Notes under the pieces: generated by a model | The model's database searches: none | The model's input: the letters and a program-made list of their open reading frames with translations, nothing else | Told to the model about the DNA's origin: nothing | NCBI GenBank assembly: GCA_016801845.1 | Contig: CM028912.1 | Coordinates: 7,873,501-7,937,500, forward strand | DNA: 64,000 nt | Source of the DNA: Polydactylus sextarius | Lineage: Eukaryota > Chordata > Actinopteri > Polynemidae | Direction: 5' to 3' | Program-made: the position numbers and the translations under genes | Part shown: positions 1 to 23,757 of the stretch, one piece after another | How the letters are laid out: each line of letters starts with the position of its first letter | How positions within the stretch are numbered: the first letter of the stretch is position 1

Positions 1-237
1 GCAACTCAAACTTCACCGGGTTCTCGAACCATGTGTAGACTGTGCTTATCATGGTGTTCATGTCCAAAAGCAGCAATGCCACTGTACTGCTTAAAGCCAC
101 CATCACAGACTTTAGTAAGAATTAAGGGCATTAAGAAGTTAATCCTGATGTACCACACTACAGTGCACAGCAGGTTCTTTATCAGTCTGCCAATGGTGGT
201 TTTCCCTCCACTGGTCACTCCACCAATAATATACTTG
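1..237 (-). pseudogene. Nicotinamide riboside kinase (nmrk-like) fragment, frame-broken
   Basis: Read on the minus strand from about 237 downward, the DNA encodes KYIIGGVTSGGKTT, which matches the N-terminal P-loop of nicotinamide riboside kinases (NMRK1/NMRK2). It continues through RLIKNLL and, in a second frame, VVHQD. It then returns to the first frame for DGGFKQY, and a further frame gives LDMNTMISTVYTWFENPVKFE, a stretch conserved in NMRK2 (ALDMD..M.T...W.ENPVKF). At least two frame changes and one stop (in the VVHQD frame) break it, so it cannot make a working kinase. About 80 codons lie together without a visible intron, which suggests a retrocopy, but the rest is beyond the left edge, so I cannot exclude decay of an ordinary exon. 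It lies downstream of the last cckar exon seen, probably inside cckar intron 3. Homology is fairly sure; the retrocopy origin is inference. Confidence 0.72.
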
Positions 238-2242
238 TGCTGTTTTCTGATTTAATTGGCCAAAGTTCATGAAAAAAGTTGCATAAAGTTTTAGGATCTC
301 ACATGAGTGACGTTCTACTTTCGTGCTGGTTCAAAACCAAATGGTAGATATAACATCTATTCATTACGTATCGAACTAGTATTTGATATTTTCATACAAA
401 ATTAAAATGTAATATTCATCAGAGATTTGTTTTCTTCACAGCAGCTGTAATTGTTGATAAACAACCCTTTGTGTTATGAAGCAAATTCAGTGGTAATACA
501 TTAGACACAAACTGGGACTAGTGGCCATTTGCAGCTTCATAATTGAGCCAATAGTCAGACATAGAAATAGAATCAAACACAAGGTGCTAGAATACAAACA
601 CGCACAAATGCATACACACACACACAAAATCATAATTTACTCAAATACACAGGTTTGACTGAAAATATCCCAAAGGCTGTTTCATCACCCTGAAATATCC
701 GTTCTCTTCATCTGCTGTTACATTTTACATTTTCATGAAAACACCCAATACACAGAGAGCAAGAGCTGCTAAAACCAGGTCCAAACATGGCAGCAAATCA
801 GATGTCTTAGTGTTGCTCCCCTCTTTCAGTACACACACACACACAGCACATACACACAGTGATGAAAAGAAAAACACCTACAACATGACTAAACACTTTT
901 ATTATCTTCTCCATTAAGTAATTCATAAACTAACCCAACTTCTAAACATTTTTTGGAGCTAAATTACGTTTGTTATCGCAGGAACCGTTTCCATTTCTCA
1001 GCACAGAGGGTAAAGCTTATGTGCCTTTAATATCCAGTTAAAGGCTTAACAGAAGATATTATGGTGTATGGACACGTTTGTGGTTTGGATTTTCTCACTG
1101 ATTTGTATTTGCTTTATTGATTTTGTGCTCTTTAATTCGTTAATGAGATGAACTGAACGGTGTGTGGTTTTATAGGCTCTTGGAAGCAGGAACGTTACAG
1201 CACAATGTTGGATGTTAACAAAAATAGTCCATCACTTTGTGGTATTAAATATTTTTTACTTACATAAAGCTATTTCTAACTAACTAATAGATGCCATGCT
1301 GTGACCTTGACTTTAGAAAAAAATGTTCTCAGTTAAAACTAAAGTTTTAAAACCCACTAAGAGTGAAAATAACCTTCAGCGTAACTTAATCCAGTAGTAG
1401 GACGGTTATGTAAATAGTCTTTTTCTGTGTCCTTGCAGAGGATCATTGAAAAATGATGCCATCTCTTCGACCGTTTTTTTTTCCTATAAAGCTCCATAAC
1501 CTGTTTAATATTCTGTGTGTGTACTTATATACTTTGAATACAATGTATATTGTCTGCTACAGTAATCGCACCATGTCCGAGTCAAAGCACAAATATAAAA
1601 CCAGATCCAATTGTTTAAATAATCTTTATTTCCTACATATCGCTTTGTGTTCTCTGGAGGAATATATTTTGTCTTCCAATAAAATTGTTTGAAAGCTAAA
1701 CTTATAGCTCACTTTTCAGATGCATGAAGCAACATCACCAGTACCACATATTAACAAATAACAATACTGAGTAATGAAATCAGATAATACAATGTATTAT
1801 GAGGAATATTACACTCTGAAAGGAGTTGGCTTAATGAATACTTTTTCTTTATTTGATATTTATAGTTACTTTTACTTAAGTAATACATTGAATGCGGTCA
1901 CTACTTATTTCGCTACTATGTCGCTACTATATTTAAAAATGTTTAGGGTAATCACATTAATAAAATGATTTGTTATATAACAAAAGAGAAATAGGTTTGG
2001 TATAACTATAACTTTTGTTGGCTGTTTAAGCTGATAAAGCTTAAATATACGCTGTGTAGGTGACATTAATTGGTAAGTTCAGTGCTGTTTTCCTGCAGTT
2101 GTTCTAATATTTACTCATTCTGATGACAAACTGGGTAGATTTGCTTTTCCCCATAAACACAGCCATCCTTATCATGGCAGATAAACTGTGTTTAAGGATA
2201 CAGAAGAGAAACAGACGCCCCATATTTAACTTAAACACTCAC
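238..2242. other. Probable cckar intron 3 (non-coding stretch)
   Basis: No open frame in this AT-rich stretch resembles the missing TM5-TM7 part of a CCK receptor on the minus strand. It holds a short (AC) run near 615-627 and AT-rich unique sequence. I see no RNA gene. It is most simply read as intron between the third coding exon of cckar and exons outside the window. Confidence 0.5.
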
Positions 2243-13466
<11,224 letters not shown>

Positions 13467-15248
13467 TTTTTTTTCCTTTGCAGAAATGTGTAATGTTGAG
13501 TTACAAAAAGTTCGAATCAGACCTTCTGTGAGTAAAATACGTCTCAGCCTCTAAAGTGGTAAAATAACCAAACTCTGCATCCATAGTCCATCTCACCTGG
13601 CCTGCAATGAGGTAAATTAACGCGTCTTAACGTCCAAAACTAAAAAGAGAGAAGAAAAAAACAAAAGAAAACCGGTATTTTACTTTTTTCCCGTCTTTCC
13701 CGTTGATGCGTCTCTCACTTGGTATCACAGTGCGTTAATCAAGGATCGGCGCGCACCAGGAGAGAGGAGGAGCGCGGCGCACTGCTGCGCCTTGGCCAAG
13801 TGAACCGCATGGAGCGAGTGAGTGAGTGCAGAGTGGAGTGGAAGGACTAAAGTCATATAGGGTGGGGGGTGTGTGTATGTGTGTGTGTGATTGTGATGGG
13901 TGGGCAGTAAAAGAAAAGGACGGTGGGCACTTACCATCAGTGATGGAGAATTGAATACTATAAATGTTGATTAAGAATGTTTTAAGTTATACTACAGGTC
14001 GCAGAGAATAATTTAGAGTAGAATAATAGACGCTCAAGAAGAAATTTTATGGGTTTTTTTTTCTTTTTGTCATTAAAACGAATAGAAAATGGAAAATAAA
14101 AACGTTTGATCGTTTACTCTGAATGACACGTAGCTAGACCTCTCGTCCTGTGTAGCCATGAGGGCAGATTGGAATAATCAGTTTCTTAATTGAGGCAATA
14201 AAAGAAGGAACATATGGTAACGTGGGTTTAAAAGTAATTGGGAAATTGATGGGTTGGAAACACCAAGTACAGTAACACTGAGGAATAGAGATAGTTTCCC
14301 ATATAAGTCAAAATATATTATCATTTCATAACTAAATAGTAAATACACAATGCACTGTAGAAGACACTAAGACATTTTAAATAAATAAGATTAAATATAA
14401 GTTCAAGACAAGACCACATATTGTTGGTACGGTTTGGTATGGCCATATTGTTTGTAGTGTGTGGAAGGTCAAAAACATCTGCCAATTTCATGATCTGATG
14501 CTCATACAGTTCAACTTTTTCAGAGGATTTAGATGCACACTGGCGCCCTCGTGTGGCAGAACCCGAATAAGCCACAAGTTGATACAAACCTGATCTCATA
14601 CTACAGTTGAAAACTCCTCATCTCTGATTACATTTTATGGATGATGTGGGACTCTCTGTTAGGTGAGAGCTTGTATTTTCTATCACTTCTCTTCATTTTA
14701 GAGGTGGAAGAGAGTCATTTGCATTTGTGAAGCTCTTCACCAATAATACTGTCCAGAGGTTGGAGAAGCAGATTTTTTAGGAGAAAATTGATTTTGCTAC
14801 ATTAAATTGTCCAGCTGTACTGAGGTAAAGATGAGCCTTAGACGTAGCATGTGTCTTGAGCCTGGACAGGTTATGAGCTTATTTTTAGAGAAATTGTGTC
14901 TTCTAAGCCACCTGCATATTTGGGAGGGTTAAATGTTGCTGCTTCCTGAGGCATGTTATTGTTGTAGAGAGAAGAGGCCACGTGCTTGGACTATGAATGC
15001 TCAAATGACTCCCATCAAATGCCTTCCATTATTTCAAGCAAACCCACCTCTAATCTTGCTCCTGGTCTAATTAGCCGACTTGGGTAGGCCAGGCACAGAC
15101 CCTTTTACCCCAAATAAACAAGCCATGTGAGGATGCCAATCAAGATGAAAAGAAAGACTAATGCTTCCTGTTGAGCGCAGTAATCACAAACCAGCATGAC
15201 TTGTTGATTACTGATGCTCCACTGCTGATGAAGACAGGTTGGAGATAA
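13467..15248. other. cckar 5' flank and intergenic DNA
   Basis: Upstream of the cckar start codon. 13700-13830 is relatively GC-rich (GGATCGGCGCGCACC, GCGCGGCGCACTGCTGCGCC) and is the most plausible promoter or 5' UTR region of cckar. A GT-rich run lies at about 13868-13890. The remainder is unremarkable, and I see no TATA box that I would trust. Confidence 0.4.
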
Positions 15249-16713
15249 TCATTTCTGAGGTGGCACTTTCCAGCTCATGTCTATATCCTCTGGTGTTACT
15301 GTAAAGACATACTTTGCTGCTGCTATGGTAAGCACCACTGTGATTACACTACAGATCAAATAAGCAACCGCAACACTGGAGGATTCATCAGACAGGCCAG
15401 TCAGCGTCATGGAATACTTTTTTTTTTTTTTTTGCAAACAAGGTGATGGCAGAGGGTAATGGATAGTGAATCAGTGCTAAGTCAAGCTGAAGAAGATTCC
15501 TGTCTCCTTCCACTCACTTCATCGCTCCTCAGGTTGTGGCTCCTGGACCAGTGGTATTGATTGTTCAAACATGGCTCCAGGCTGGACGTGAGTGTGTGGC
15601 TGTATGGTTGGAGGTGTTTGTCTGTATCTGTGTGTGTTATAATGGGGGAGCTCAGAGCAGCAAAACATCAGCAGTTGTTAGTGAGTGGTCTGAAGGTACA
15701 TTCACCTGTATCAGCAAGCAGGATGGAACACATACTGCTCCATTTCTGATTTGTAGGAGACAGTGCAGTGCCTCATTTCTTTAACCTAAACGAAGTGGGA
15801 AAAAAAAGGCTTGAAAATAACAGTTACAGAGAGCCAGTTACCTTCACGTCTTCTTACATGGTTTCATTTAGTTTCCAAAAAAAGTGAAAGAACATGATAG
15901 AAGCAAATATTCAAAATACATCCAGAAATGCAGTGAAATATTGTAGATTTATCTTTTTTACCTTGTAGAGCATGACCAGACCTTACCGACAGCGGTTAAA
16001 ATTAGCTCCACTTCAACCAGCTACAGCATTAGAATAAATATTTATGAAGTGATGCATTAGTGTTAAAACCTAATAATTGTGGTCATAAGGGCATCCCTTT
16101 ATGGTCAGTGAGTGAAGGCCATAAAGTGATGCCTTGTTTTGTCCACAGTCAGCAACAACACAGCAACAGATTGGCTGTGGCATTCAAGTCATGATCGATT
16201 GGTATTAAGGAGCCAAAAAGTGGGCGAAGAAAACATTCACCACGCCAGTACCAGCCTGGGTTTATTGAGACAAGGCAAGTTGGGTTCATAGATTTGTCAG
16301 TGACACCAAAGTCTGAGCTTACTATCCGTGTGCCACAGAAGAAATCCAGATTCACCAAACCAGACTTAGTCTGTCCAATCTTCAACTGTCCAGTTCTGTT
16401 GAACCTGTGCGGCAGTCTCAGATTTCTGAACTTGGTGTGGTCCTCAGCTGTTGTGGCCAATACTCCTTCAGTCACTGGTGAAAAATCCATATTCACTGCA
16501 ACAGAGGAGGAGAACAATGAATGTATACAACTTAATCTTTTTTATCGAGTGAATATGCATAAAGATGTGATTCTGTAGAGTAATGTTTAATATGAAAGAA
16601 ATCCTATTTTGTTTATATCACCAATTCTATATGTAGAGTCTGAGGGTGTGGTGACAGGATACACATTTCTGCAGACTGCTGAAGGATGGTAATGGATATC
16701 TGTACCTGTTCCC
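15249..16713 (-). CDS. Possible exons of an unidentified single-pass membrane protein
   Basis: I do not recognise this protein. Three minus-strand segments look exon-like. Segment A, about 16713-16640, follows an acceptor (GGGAACAG) and encodes TDIHYHPSAVCRNVYPVTT; it ends at a GTGATA donor in phase 1. Segment B, 16495-16241, follows a strong pyrimidine-rich acceptor (CTCCTCTGTTGCAG), is phase 1-1, and encodes a cysteine-containing ectodomain-like stretch (KFRNLRLPHRF, SGLVNLDFFCGTR, NPTCLVSINPGWYW) before a GTGAAT donor. Segment C, ending at stop 15249-15251, encodes one hydrophobic helix (AYLICSVITVVLTIAAAKYV) and a short tail (TPEDIDMSWKVPPQK). A and B join in frame, but I could not find a phase-consistent link from B to C, and no start or signal peptide is visible. 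It could be a real type I membrane protein, a decaying gene, or chance. Confidence 0.33.
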
Positions 16714-18430
16714 ACAAACAGTTATGTATATCCATCAATATGCATTACTGCCGGTGGCTGAAATGCGATGTAAGAGGTAGCTGTGCTAAAAAGAGAAGGA
16801 AAAAATAATGATGCACCTAATGCAGGTCTCCAAACATCAGCTAAAAGGGTTTGCAAGTGTTTTATGAGGAAGGAAATGTTTGTTAGGGCTTTCAAAATAT
16901 GACTCGTAGTCAATAAAAGTAAGGATACCCACTGTATAGGGTTGTCCTTGAGCATAAAAATATTGATTAATTCATGTCCAAACATTTGAATGATGTAGTT
17001 GGCCCAGGTGGTGATTGCTTTATACACAAGTTATCCTCCACTCAAGTACATTTTTATACTTAAACAACAGTCCTTAATTAACCAACTGAGGCTGTGATGG
17101 TTAGTGAATTTTGAAGAGTCAAAGAGCTGTTGAGAAGCAGTGCATTTTTTTTAAGCTAAATGTCCAAGTCCAAGTCAAAAACTTCATTGACATTGAAGCG
17201 CATCTGGTCAGCTCATACAGGTTTGTTTTGAGAATTACTGTGTTTTGAAAATCCCTCAGCCGCAGGCACAGCACCGGTTTTAAGTTCATCATCTAAAGTG
17301 AAGGTTCAAAGGCTCCAACAAATATTGGTTCAGTTTCATTTAACAACTGGGTCCTTGTTATACTCTTTGAATTTAAACTCCAATGGCTAAAGACTCAAAC
17401 ACTCAAAGAAATAAAGCTCAGAATCTTCTGATCAAATGGATCAAGGTGTTACATGGTTGATATGTGGTTTTGAAGTTGTGGACTTCAAATATCTCATTTA
17501 TAAAGTCAGTGACTGTCAGTAACTGTTTTGGAAGTTCAGAGGATGTGGGGTGATCCCGATCATGTTAATTGAACTCAATATAATTATTAAACAGCGCAAA
17601 AAAAAAAAAAAAAAAAAAAGAGCCTTGTTAAGAACGTTAGCGTAGTAACAAATTAACTGCTACACTTTGTAGATGTGTCTTACTTGGCTTTAGTTGAGTT
17701 TTTATGTCACCTTTGTCCCGTTCCAAGGACAGCACTATCTTAATAAATCTTTTATAACTAAAGGACTCACCCATAGTTACAGAGTACGACGACCATAAAG
17801 TGGAAGACTAAACTACACCTCAACGCTATGAACCTTGTGGATAAAAATAAATTATATGGATTATTTTATTCTTACTTTTGAATTGTACTGAATAAAAAAT
17901 TACATTTTGTTTACAATTACGCTGTTACATTTTTCACAAACACATTAAATTCGTATAATCTATAATCTAATATAATCAATTATACCTTTATATCAGCAAG
18001 CCATGGTAAAGATATTTTTCTTTTAAGTTTGAAGTTTGTTCAATCAAACTGTCACTAATAGTTTGTTCCATGTTTTAAGTGAGTGCAAAGTAATATACAC
18101 CCACAATGAATTTCTCATGATGCAGCACTGACTGAGGTTTTTACAGTAATGATTCCTCATACTGCTGATTGCCACCTGCGTCATTGACCTTTGACCTCCT
18201 CACAGATGATGTTCTTCGTGGTTCCATCTGTCTTTCTGAGGACAGGTTACACAGCGCCATCGCCTCCCAAGACATTCCTAACACTAACCACTGTTAAATA
18301 ACTCATCCTTTAGGCTCAACTTTGGCCTGTCAAAGTCCCCACAGAGAGGGAGGGGGAGGGGGTAAGGAGGGAAAAGGGGAAGAAGGAGTAGGAGGAGGAG
18401 GAAGAAGACAAGTTGATATGAGAGATAACA
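16714..18430. other. Intergenic DNA, nothing recognised
   Basis: AT-rich sequence with an A-run at about 17600-17619. I see no supported exon, RNA gene or mobile element on either strand. A short purine-rich tract (GAGGGAGGGGGAGGGGG) lies at about 18345-18361, just before the suspected pdzk1 5' exon. Confidence 0.4.
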
Positions 18431-18487
18431 GCCAAGCAGTGACAGGTGAGCTCCTCCTTTAGACAGGGTCACTGAGCAGAGACACTG
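18431..18487 (+). other. Possible untranslated first exon of pdzk1
   Basis: The sequence ends at GACACTG followed by a good donor (GTGAGTT) at 18488. Mammalian PDZK1 has a non-coding first exon, and the start-codon exon here begins with an acceptor only 3 bases before ATG (TTGTCAG, then GAC ATG), so an upstream 5' UTR exon must exist. This is the best donor nearby. The transcription start is not determined. Confidence 0.35.
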
Positions 18488-19887
18488 GTGAGTTAAACTT
18501 CAAATACTCTTATTTAATCTTATTATCTTTTTTAACATTTAGAGAAAAGGTTTACTTAAAGGAAAAATTCAAACTGCTACAGAACTCAACAGTGAACAAT
18601 GGTTCCTAAACTAGCTGTTAGGAAAAGGAGGCAAAATATTACCTTTTTACCACAGCGTATGGGAGATGTTGAGTATTTTAAACATGATAATGAGCTGTGT
18701 TGTTCTGTCACGTTATGTAATTTTGTATGTGGATCTGTTACGTTTGTCATTTCTGAAGTAGCTTTTTGAAGGCCTGTTCAAACTTTAAAAGTTTATTCTG
18801 TTTTTTAGAGAAGATTACAAAGTTTCCTAATTTGGGATACATGTGACATAACATTTATATACAGGACATCTACATTACTGTCAAAACATGTTGGATTTGA
18901 CTGTAGGGAGTATACGACATTGTGGTATAGATGTTATCCTTCTATTCGGTAAGAAAATTATTTTTTAAATCCTGACAAACGTATTGACAAAGCAATTAAG
19001 GATTTAAGGTTCAAAGTTTGATGAAATGCCATAAACTGTACTGTAAGAGAAGTTGCCTAATTATATTTTATACAGGTCATATAAAGACAAAACCACAAGT
19101 TATTTGAATCTTGAATCTTCTTCTTGGGACATTTAGATCTTTCTTGTATTGCAGTGGATTACAATTATTTTTGCTCTTGTTTTTCTTTATCAGCAGTAAA
19201 TGTAGAATTGTCTTATGCTCTTGAAATTACATATTAACACAATCCAACACAAACATAAATCTGGAGAAGCTGTCTGACTCTAACTAACACACACATACAA
19301 CATGCTTCGTCTCTTCAATCAACAAACCTAAAAACATCAGCATGCATAGGCCTGTCCACATATCAACACACATATCATTTATGAAGGGATTAGAGTGACA
19401 TTCTTTCTTATGAGATTCAGTCTGACCTGCGTTTTATAAGAGAGTCATCATCACAGTCAGCTGTGTCTGCCTATTAACCATTAACAGCCACTGTTGCGCC
19501 GACATGGAAGATTAACTTTTCATTTAAAGCTATCAGCACTTCTATCACCTCTTTAGGTGCAGGATTCTCTGCAATTCCATGAATATGTTTAAAGGTTGAC
19601 AGAAGTGACAGGAGCAGGAGCAGGGGGCAGATTTTGAAGGTTATAAATGAATCCACTAAGTGCAGCTTCTCTGTCACTGAAGGGTTACTTTAAGAAAATT
19701 GAAAAACATAGCGTCAGTGTCTGGATCATGTTCTTCCGTATAAAGCACAGACATCTAAACTCATATTACACATTAGACTGTTATATGTATTTATCTCTAA
19801 GTTGATTAAAACCAATTTTGTCACATTGGAAGATATAATGTGTGATTGTTGAATGTGAGGAATTAAAATTCTTCTCCTTGTCAGGAC

Positions 19888-22761
19888 ATGGCCGCTTACA
19901 AACCTAAAGTTATTGCTCTGAACAAGAGGCCGGGTCAGACGTTCGGCTTCTATCTGAGGGTGGAGCACGGTGAGGATGGTCACCTGATCCGTTGTCTGGA
20001 ACTGGGAGGTCCAGCTGAACTGGCTGGCATGAAAGATGGAGACCGCATCCTCCGGGTCAATGGAACATTTGTTGATGCATTGTCGCATTCAGAGGTGGGC
20101 AGGATGTGGAAGCACTGCAGTGCATTAATGAGATCAATAAAGATTTCAGGCCTGAGAACCTCTCTTTGTTTCCCCTGGAACAGGTGGTGGATCTGGTGAG
20201 GAACAGTGGCACATCTGTGACGTTCCACATCCTGAATGAAGCCTCCTACAAGAGAGCAAAAGGACAAGGAATAGACTTGTCCAACTCTCAAAGCTCACCA
20301 GTTACCAGTGGTTTGGCCAATGAGGGTCCACAACCAAAACTGTGCTACCTGGTCAAGTCCAACTCAGGCTACGGGTTTTCTCTACGCACAATGAAAAGTA
20401 AGATCAGGACACAGGATTGGAGAATTACAACATTTTTACATCTTCTGTTGGTTTAAATCCTCTTCTAGAGTGACACTTAGCTTCCCTAACTATCAATTCA
20501 ACAGGAAACCCTCTTTAAGTAAACTGGAAACTAGCATCTGCATCTGGAGTAGTTTTAATACCAATTTACTTTCACTTGCAACTTTTTGGATCTTTGTTAA
20601 ATTCATTGTAAAACAGGAGCAAAATGAAATGGTTAATATAAGACCTACAGTGTATATATATATATATATGTAGTATTAGTACATGCTTCATTATAGGTGC
20701 TATAATCACAAAATTGTCTTATCTTTTATCAAACTGAGTGAGAACCATTTGACTGAGATATTTCCATGTTTCTGTCACATCTCTTTAGGTCATGAGGGCT
20801 TATTCATGACAGACGTGGTCCCAGGAGGCATTGCTGACAAAGCCGGCATCAAATTCAACAACCGTCTGTTGGAAATCAATGGAGAGAACGTAGAACAGTC
20901 CACACATGACCAAGTGGTGGAAAAGATAAAGAAGTCGGGCAGCACCACGATGTTCCTATTGACTGATGAGGAAACGGACAGGTATTATGAGAACAAGCGT
21001 ATGAAGATGGGAGCGTGGTTAGCCACAACCAAGTATCTGCCTCACAAGCCCCGCATCATCAATATGACCATGGGACATGATGGATATGGCTTCGTGCTGA
21101 AAGAAGAGCCCAATCAACCAGGCAAGGCCATAATCAATACGTTCATTTACTGAACAGTTATTTTCATTCACAATAATGTGCAATCTGCAGACAAGGCTGT
21201 GTGTTGACAGTGTGGTCATTAACACTGCACAGGACACTTCATCAGGGACATAGACAGAGGCAGCCCAGCAGACAGAGCAGGACTGAGGGAAATGGACAGG
21301 CTGGTGGCAGTGGACGGACAAGAGGTGGACAGCTGCAGCCATGAGCAGGTGGCGAACAAGATCAAGCAAAGTGGCAACAATTGCTGCCTCCTGGTGGTGG
21401 ATAAAGAAACAGATCAAATGTGTAAGAAGGTGAGTAAGGACGCCACTGTCAAACCTCAATCTGTCCTGCATACAATCCATATAATGCCATCGTATGTCCC
21501 TCACAGGGCAAAGTGTCTCCTATGCTTTTCTGGGACAAAGGGAAGGAGTCCAGCTCACCACCGAGTTACACAGAGGCCATTAACTTACCTGCTCCAGTCA
21601 AACTATCCACAGCTGTTGAGGAGGGGGAAGAGGAGCTCAAACCCAAACTCTGTAAGATGGAGAAGACATCAGCTGGATATGGTTTTCACCTGAACGGCAT
21701 CCAAGGCATCTGCGGACAGTACATCAAGGATGTAAGACTTTTAAAAAATGTCCACTACTTGATAATTAGTGTTTCAAAACAAAAGGGGTAAGACACACTT
21801 TGTTTCAGGTGATAAAAGATGGAGCAGCAGACAGAGCAGGTCTGAAAGACGACGACATTGTGGTGGAGGTGAATGGAGTCAACGTGGAGCAGAGCACCCA
21901 CGATGAGGTGGTGCAAATTATTCGCAACAGTGGGAGCTCTCTGGAGATGCTGGTGGCTGAAAGGAGAATCTATGAAAAGCTCAAAGCCAAAGGAGTGACC
22001 ATCACACGCCTGCTGCTTGGAGACACGTCCTATGCCCAAGTTCACACTGCAGAGGTCAACAAGCTGGAGACACATCAAGAGGAGACCACACCTGAAACCG
22101 TAACTGACGGAGCAAGAGAGAAGGTGAGTGATGCCTTCTAAATGTCCACAGGTGACATTTTTGATTAGCGATAGCAACTTGGCTAAGACGGGTAGATAAA
22201 GGCCACCACCTTAGTCCAGGCAAGAACTGTTAGATGTATTGATATGACATTTAGTTTTGACATCTATAGGATGAATCTCAATCACGTAGCTGACCTTTAA
22301 TCTACCACCACCATTACGTCAAAGTTCACTTCCAGTGAAATGTCTCAACATGTATCATACATTAGATTCTTTTCCTCTTGTACCAGCACTAGGTGGCTAT
22401 TTGCAATTTTGAATAAAATTTGTCATCAAGTGCTGGATAGACAGCTATTAAAGGTGTCCATTAGTTTAGTTCATGACCAAATATTTGCAAAAAAGATGAT
22501 GAACGGGGGAAGATCTTTTACTCTGTGCAAGTGCAGCTACACAAAGTCACTAGCTTGACTGTAGACTCTTGGGCTTTGTTTATATATGACCATGTGTTTA
22601 CTGAATCTTTTTGTGTTGAACATGACTGTTAACCTATCAACTAAAAACTGACATAAAAAATGTTAAAAGCTTAAAATAATTCTGATTTTATTCTCTCACT
22701 TATCTAGTCCCCATCTGTGTCGTCATATTCATCGGAAGACAGTATGGATTGGAAACTCTGA
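19888..22761 (+). CDS. pdzk1: PDZ domain-containing protein 1 (NHERF3), complete
   Basis: Scaffold with four PDZ domains that holds transporters and receptors at the apical membrane of epithelia by binding their C-termini. Coding exons: 19888-20094, 20184-20397, 20789-21121, 21233-21429, 21507-21731, 21809-22123, 22708-22761; they join in frame to 514 aa, against 519 in human. Carboxylate-binding loops are visible in each domain: TFGFYL (residue about 18), GYGFSL (about 130), GYGFVL (about 238) and GYGFHL (about 369). Linkers such as PKLCYLVK and KPKLC also match PDZK1. The protein ends SSEDSMDWKL, after the Ser-rich C-terminus typical of the family. The ATG is the first codon of the exon after an acceptor and aligns with mammalian starts. 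The intron after 21121 begins GCAAGG, a GC-AG intron. It is convergent with gpr89, as on human 1q21. Confidence 0.95.
22230..22400. repeat. Degenerate dispersed repeat in pdzk1 intron
   Basis: The stretch (ATTGATATGACATTTAG ... AGGATGAATC ... TGACCTTTAATCTACCACCACC ... CAAAGTTCACTT) resembles a teleost dispersed repeat that usually reads 'gacattcatggtcc...aggatgaatcc...gatcc..tgacttt...agcgccacc'. This is recognition from memory of the pattern only; a repeat-library search would settle it. Confidence 0.4.
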
Positions 22762-23220
22762 GAAGCCACTTTAAGGACACATTTCTTGATTTGGTCGCTG
22801 TCAATCTAATGTCAATCTATTGTTTGTTTGTTTTTTTTCTTTCAATCATCTCGATCTACTTCACTTTTTTCCAAGATAACACAAGAGGCAAAAGGAACAA
22901 ACAGAACAAGGACATTAAACTAACGCATCTTCTGTAACTGTGAAAGGGCAGAGAAACAGCAGCCAAACATGTTCCTGAAAACAGTAGATCACTTTGTTGA
23001 TGAGCCTGTGCAATGATTAGTGGTATCTTTCCATTATTTCAGATTGTCAGTGTTAAAATTGAGTTTAGAAACTTTAGCGTAAAGATCTGACGCTTGAACG
23101 ATAAATGTGTTTTCATGTATGTTGAAAGAAACTGCTGCCTTTATTTAATGATCTAAAGATTAAACTTTGTGTTTGTTATTTCTAAAATGAATACATGAGT
23201 TTCTAAAAAAAAATAACAAC

Positions 23221-23226
23221 AATAAA
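23221..23226 (+). terminator. Likely pdzk1 polyadenylation signal (AATAAA)
   Basis: A canonical AATAAA lies 460 bases after the pdzk1 stop, before the convergent gpr89 stop at 23758. Confidence 0.5.
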
Positions 23227-23757
23227 TTGACACAAACAATTTGAATTAAGCTGACTTTATGAGTTTCTGTTTGTGTTCCCAATTAATTACATATTATGTT
23301 GAAAATACCAGCCGCTTGTGGAAAGAGATCATGAGCGACTTTTCTTCATTTAATCCATTTACACTCCAGTGAGTGAAGCAGGGATGTGCTGTGGACAGTG
23401 CAGCTCCAGTGTGTCCAAAAAGAACATTTTGGCTGAAAGAATCAACAAGTAAGAGCAAAGAGAACAAAGTGTTTATGTTTGCAGGTGAAATTAAATTCTT
23501 TGTAGAAGCAGTTCTGAATTTTTTTTTTTTTTTTTTTTCGAATTCAAGAGAGCACATTTCCTCTTGTGTTCCTGTGGTTTTCCATCACTTGCATCCAACA
23601 ATCGGCCATTCCTGATTCAGGAACAGGCAGTCTAGATAATTATGTCCCGTACAAAAAAAAAAAAAAAAACCCACCATGATTTCTGGATATCACTGAACTC
23701 CAGATCATATTTAAATCATATCTGAGTCACATTGAAGAGAAAAGCAGTGTAGGGGGA

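Noticed and set aside
16294..16578. Plus-strand 94-codon frame
   Set aside because: It is antisense to the more protein-like minus-strand segment B, which has a strong acceptor; the plus frame has none.
21019..21504. Minus-strand 161-codon frame
   Set aside because: Shadow of pdzk1 exons 4 and 5 on the other strand.
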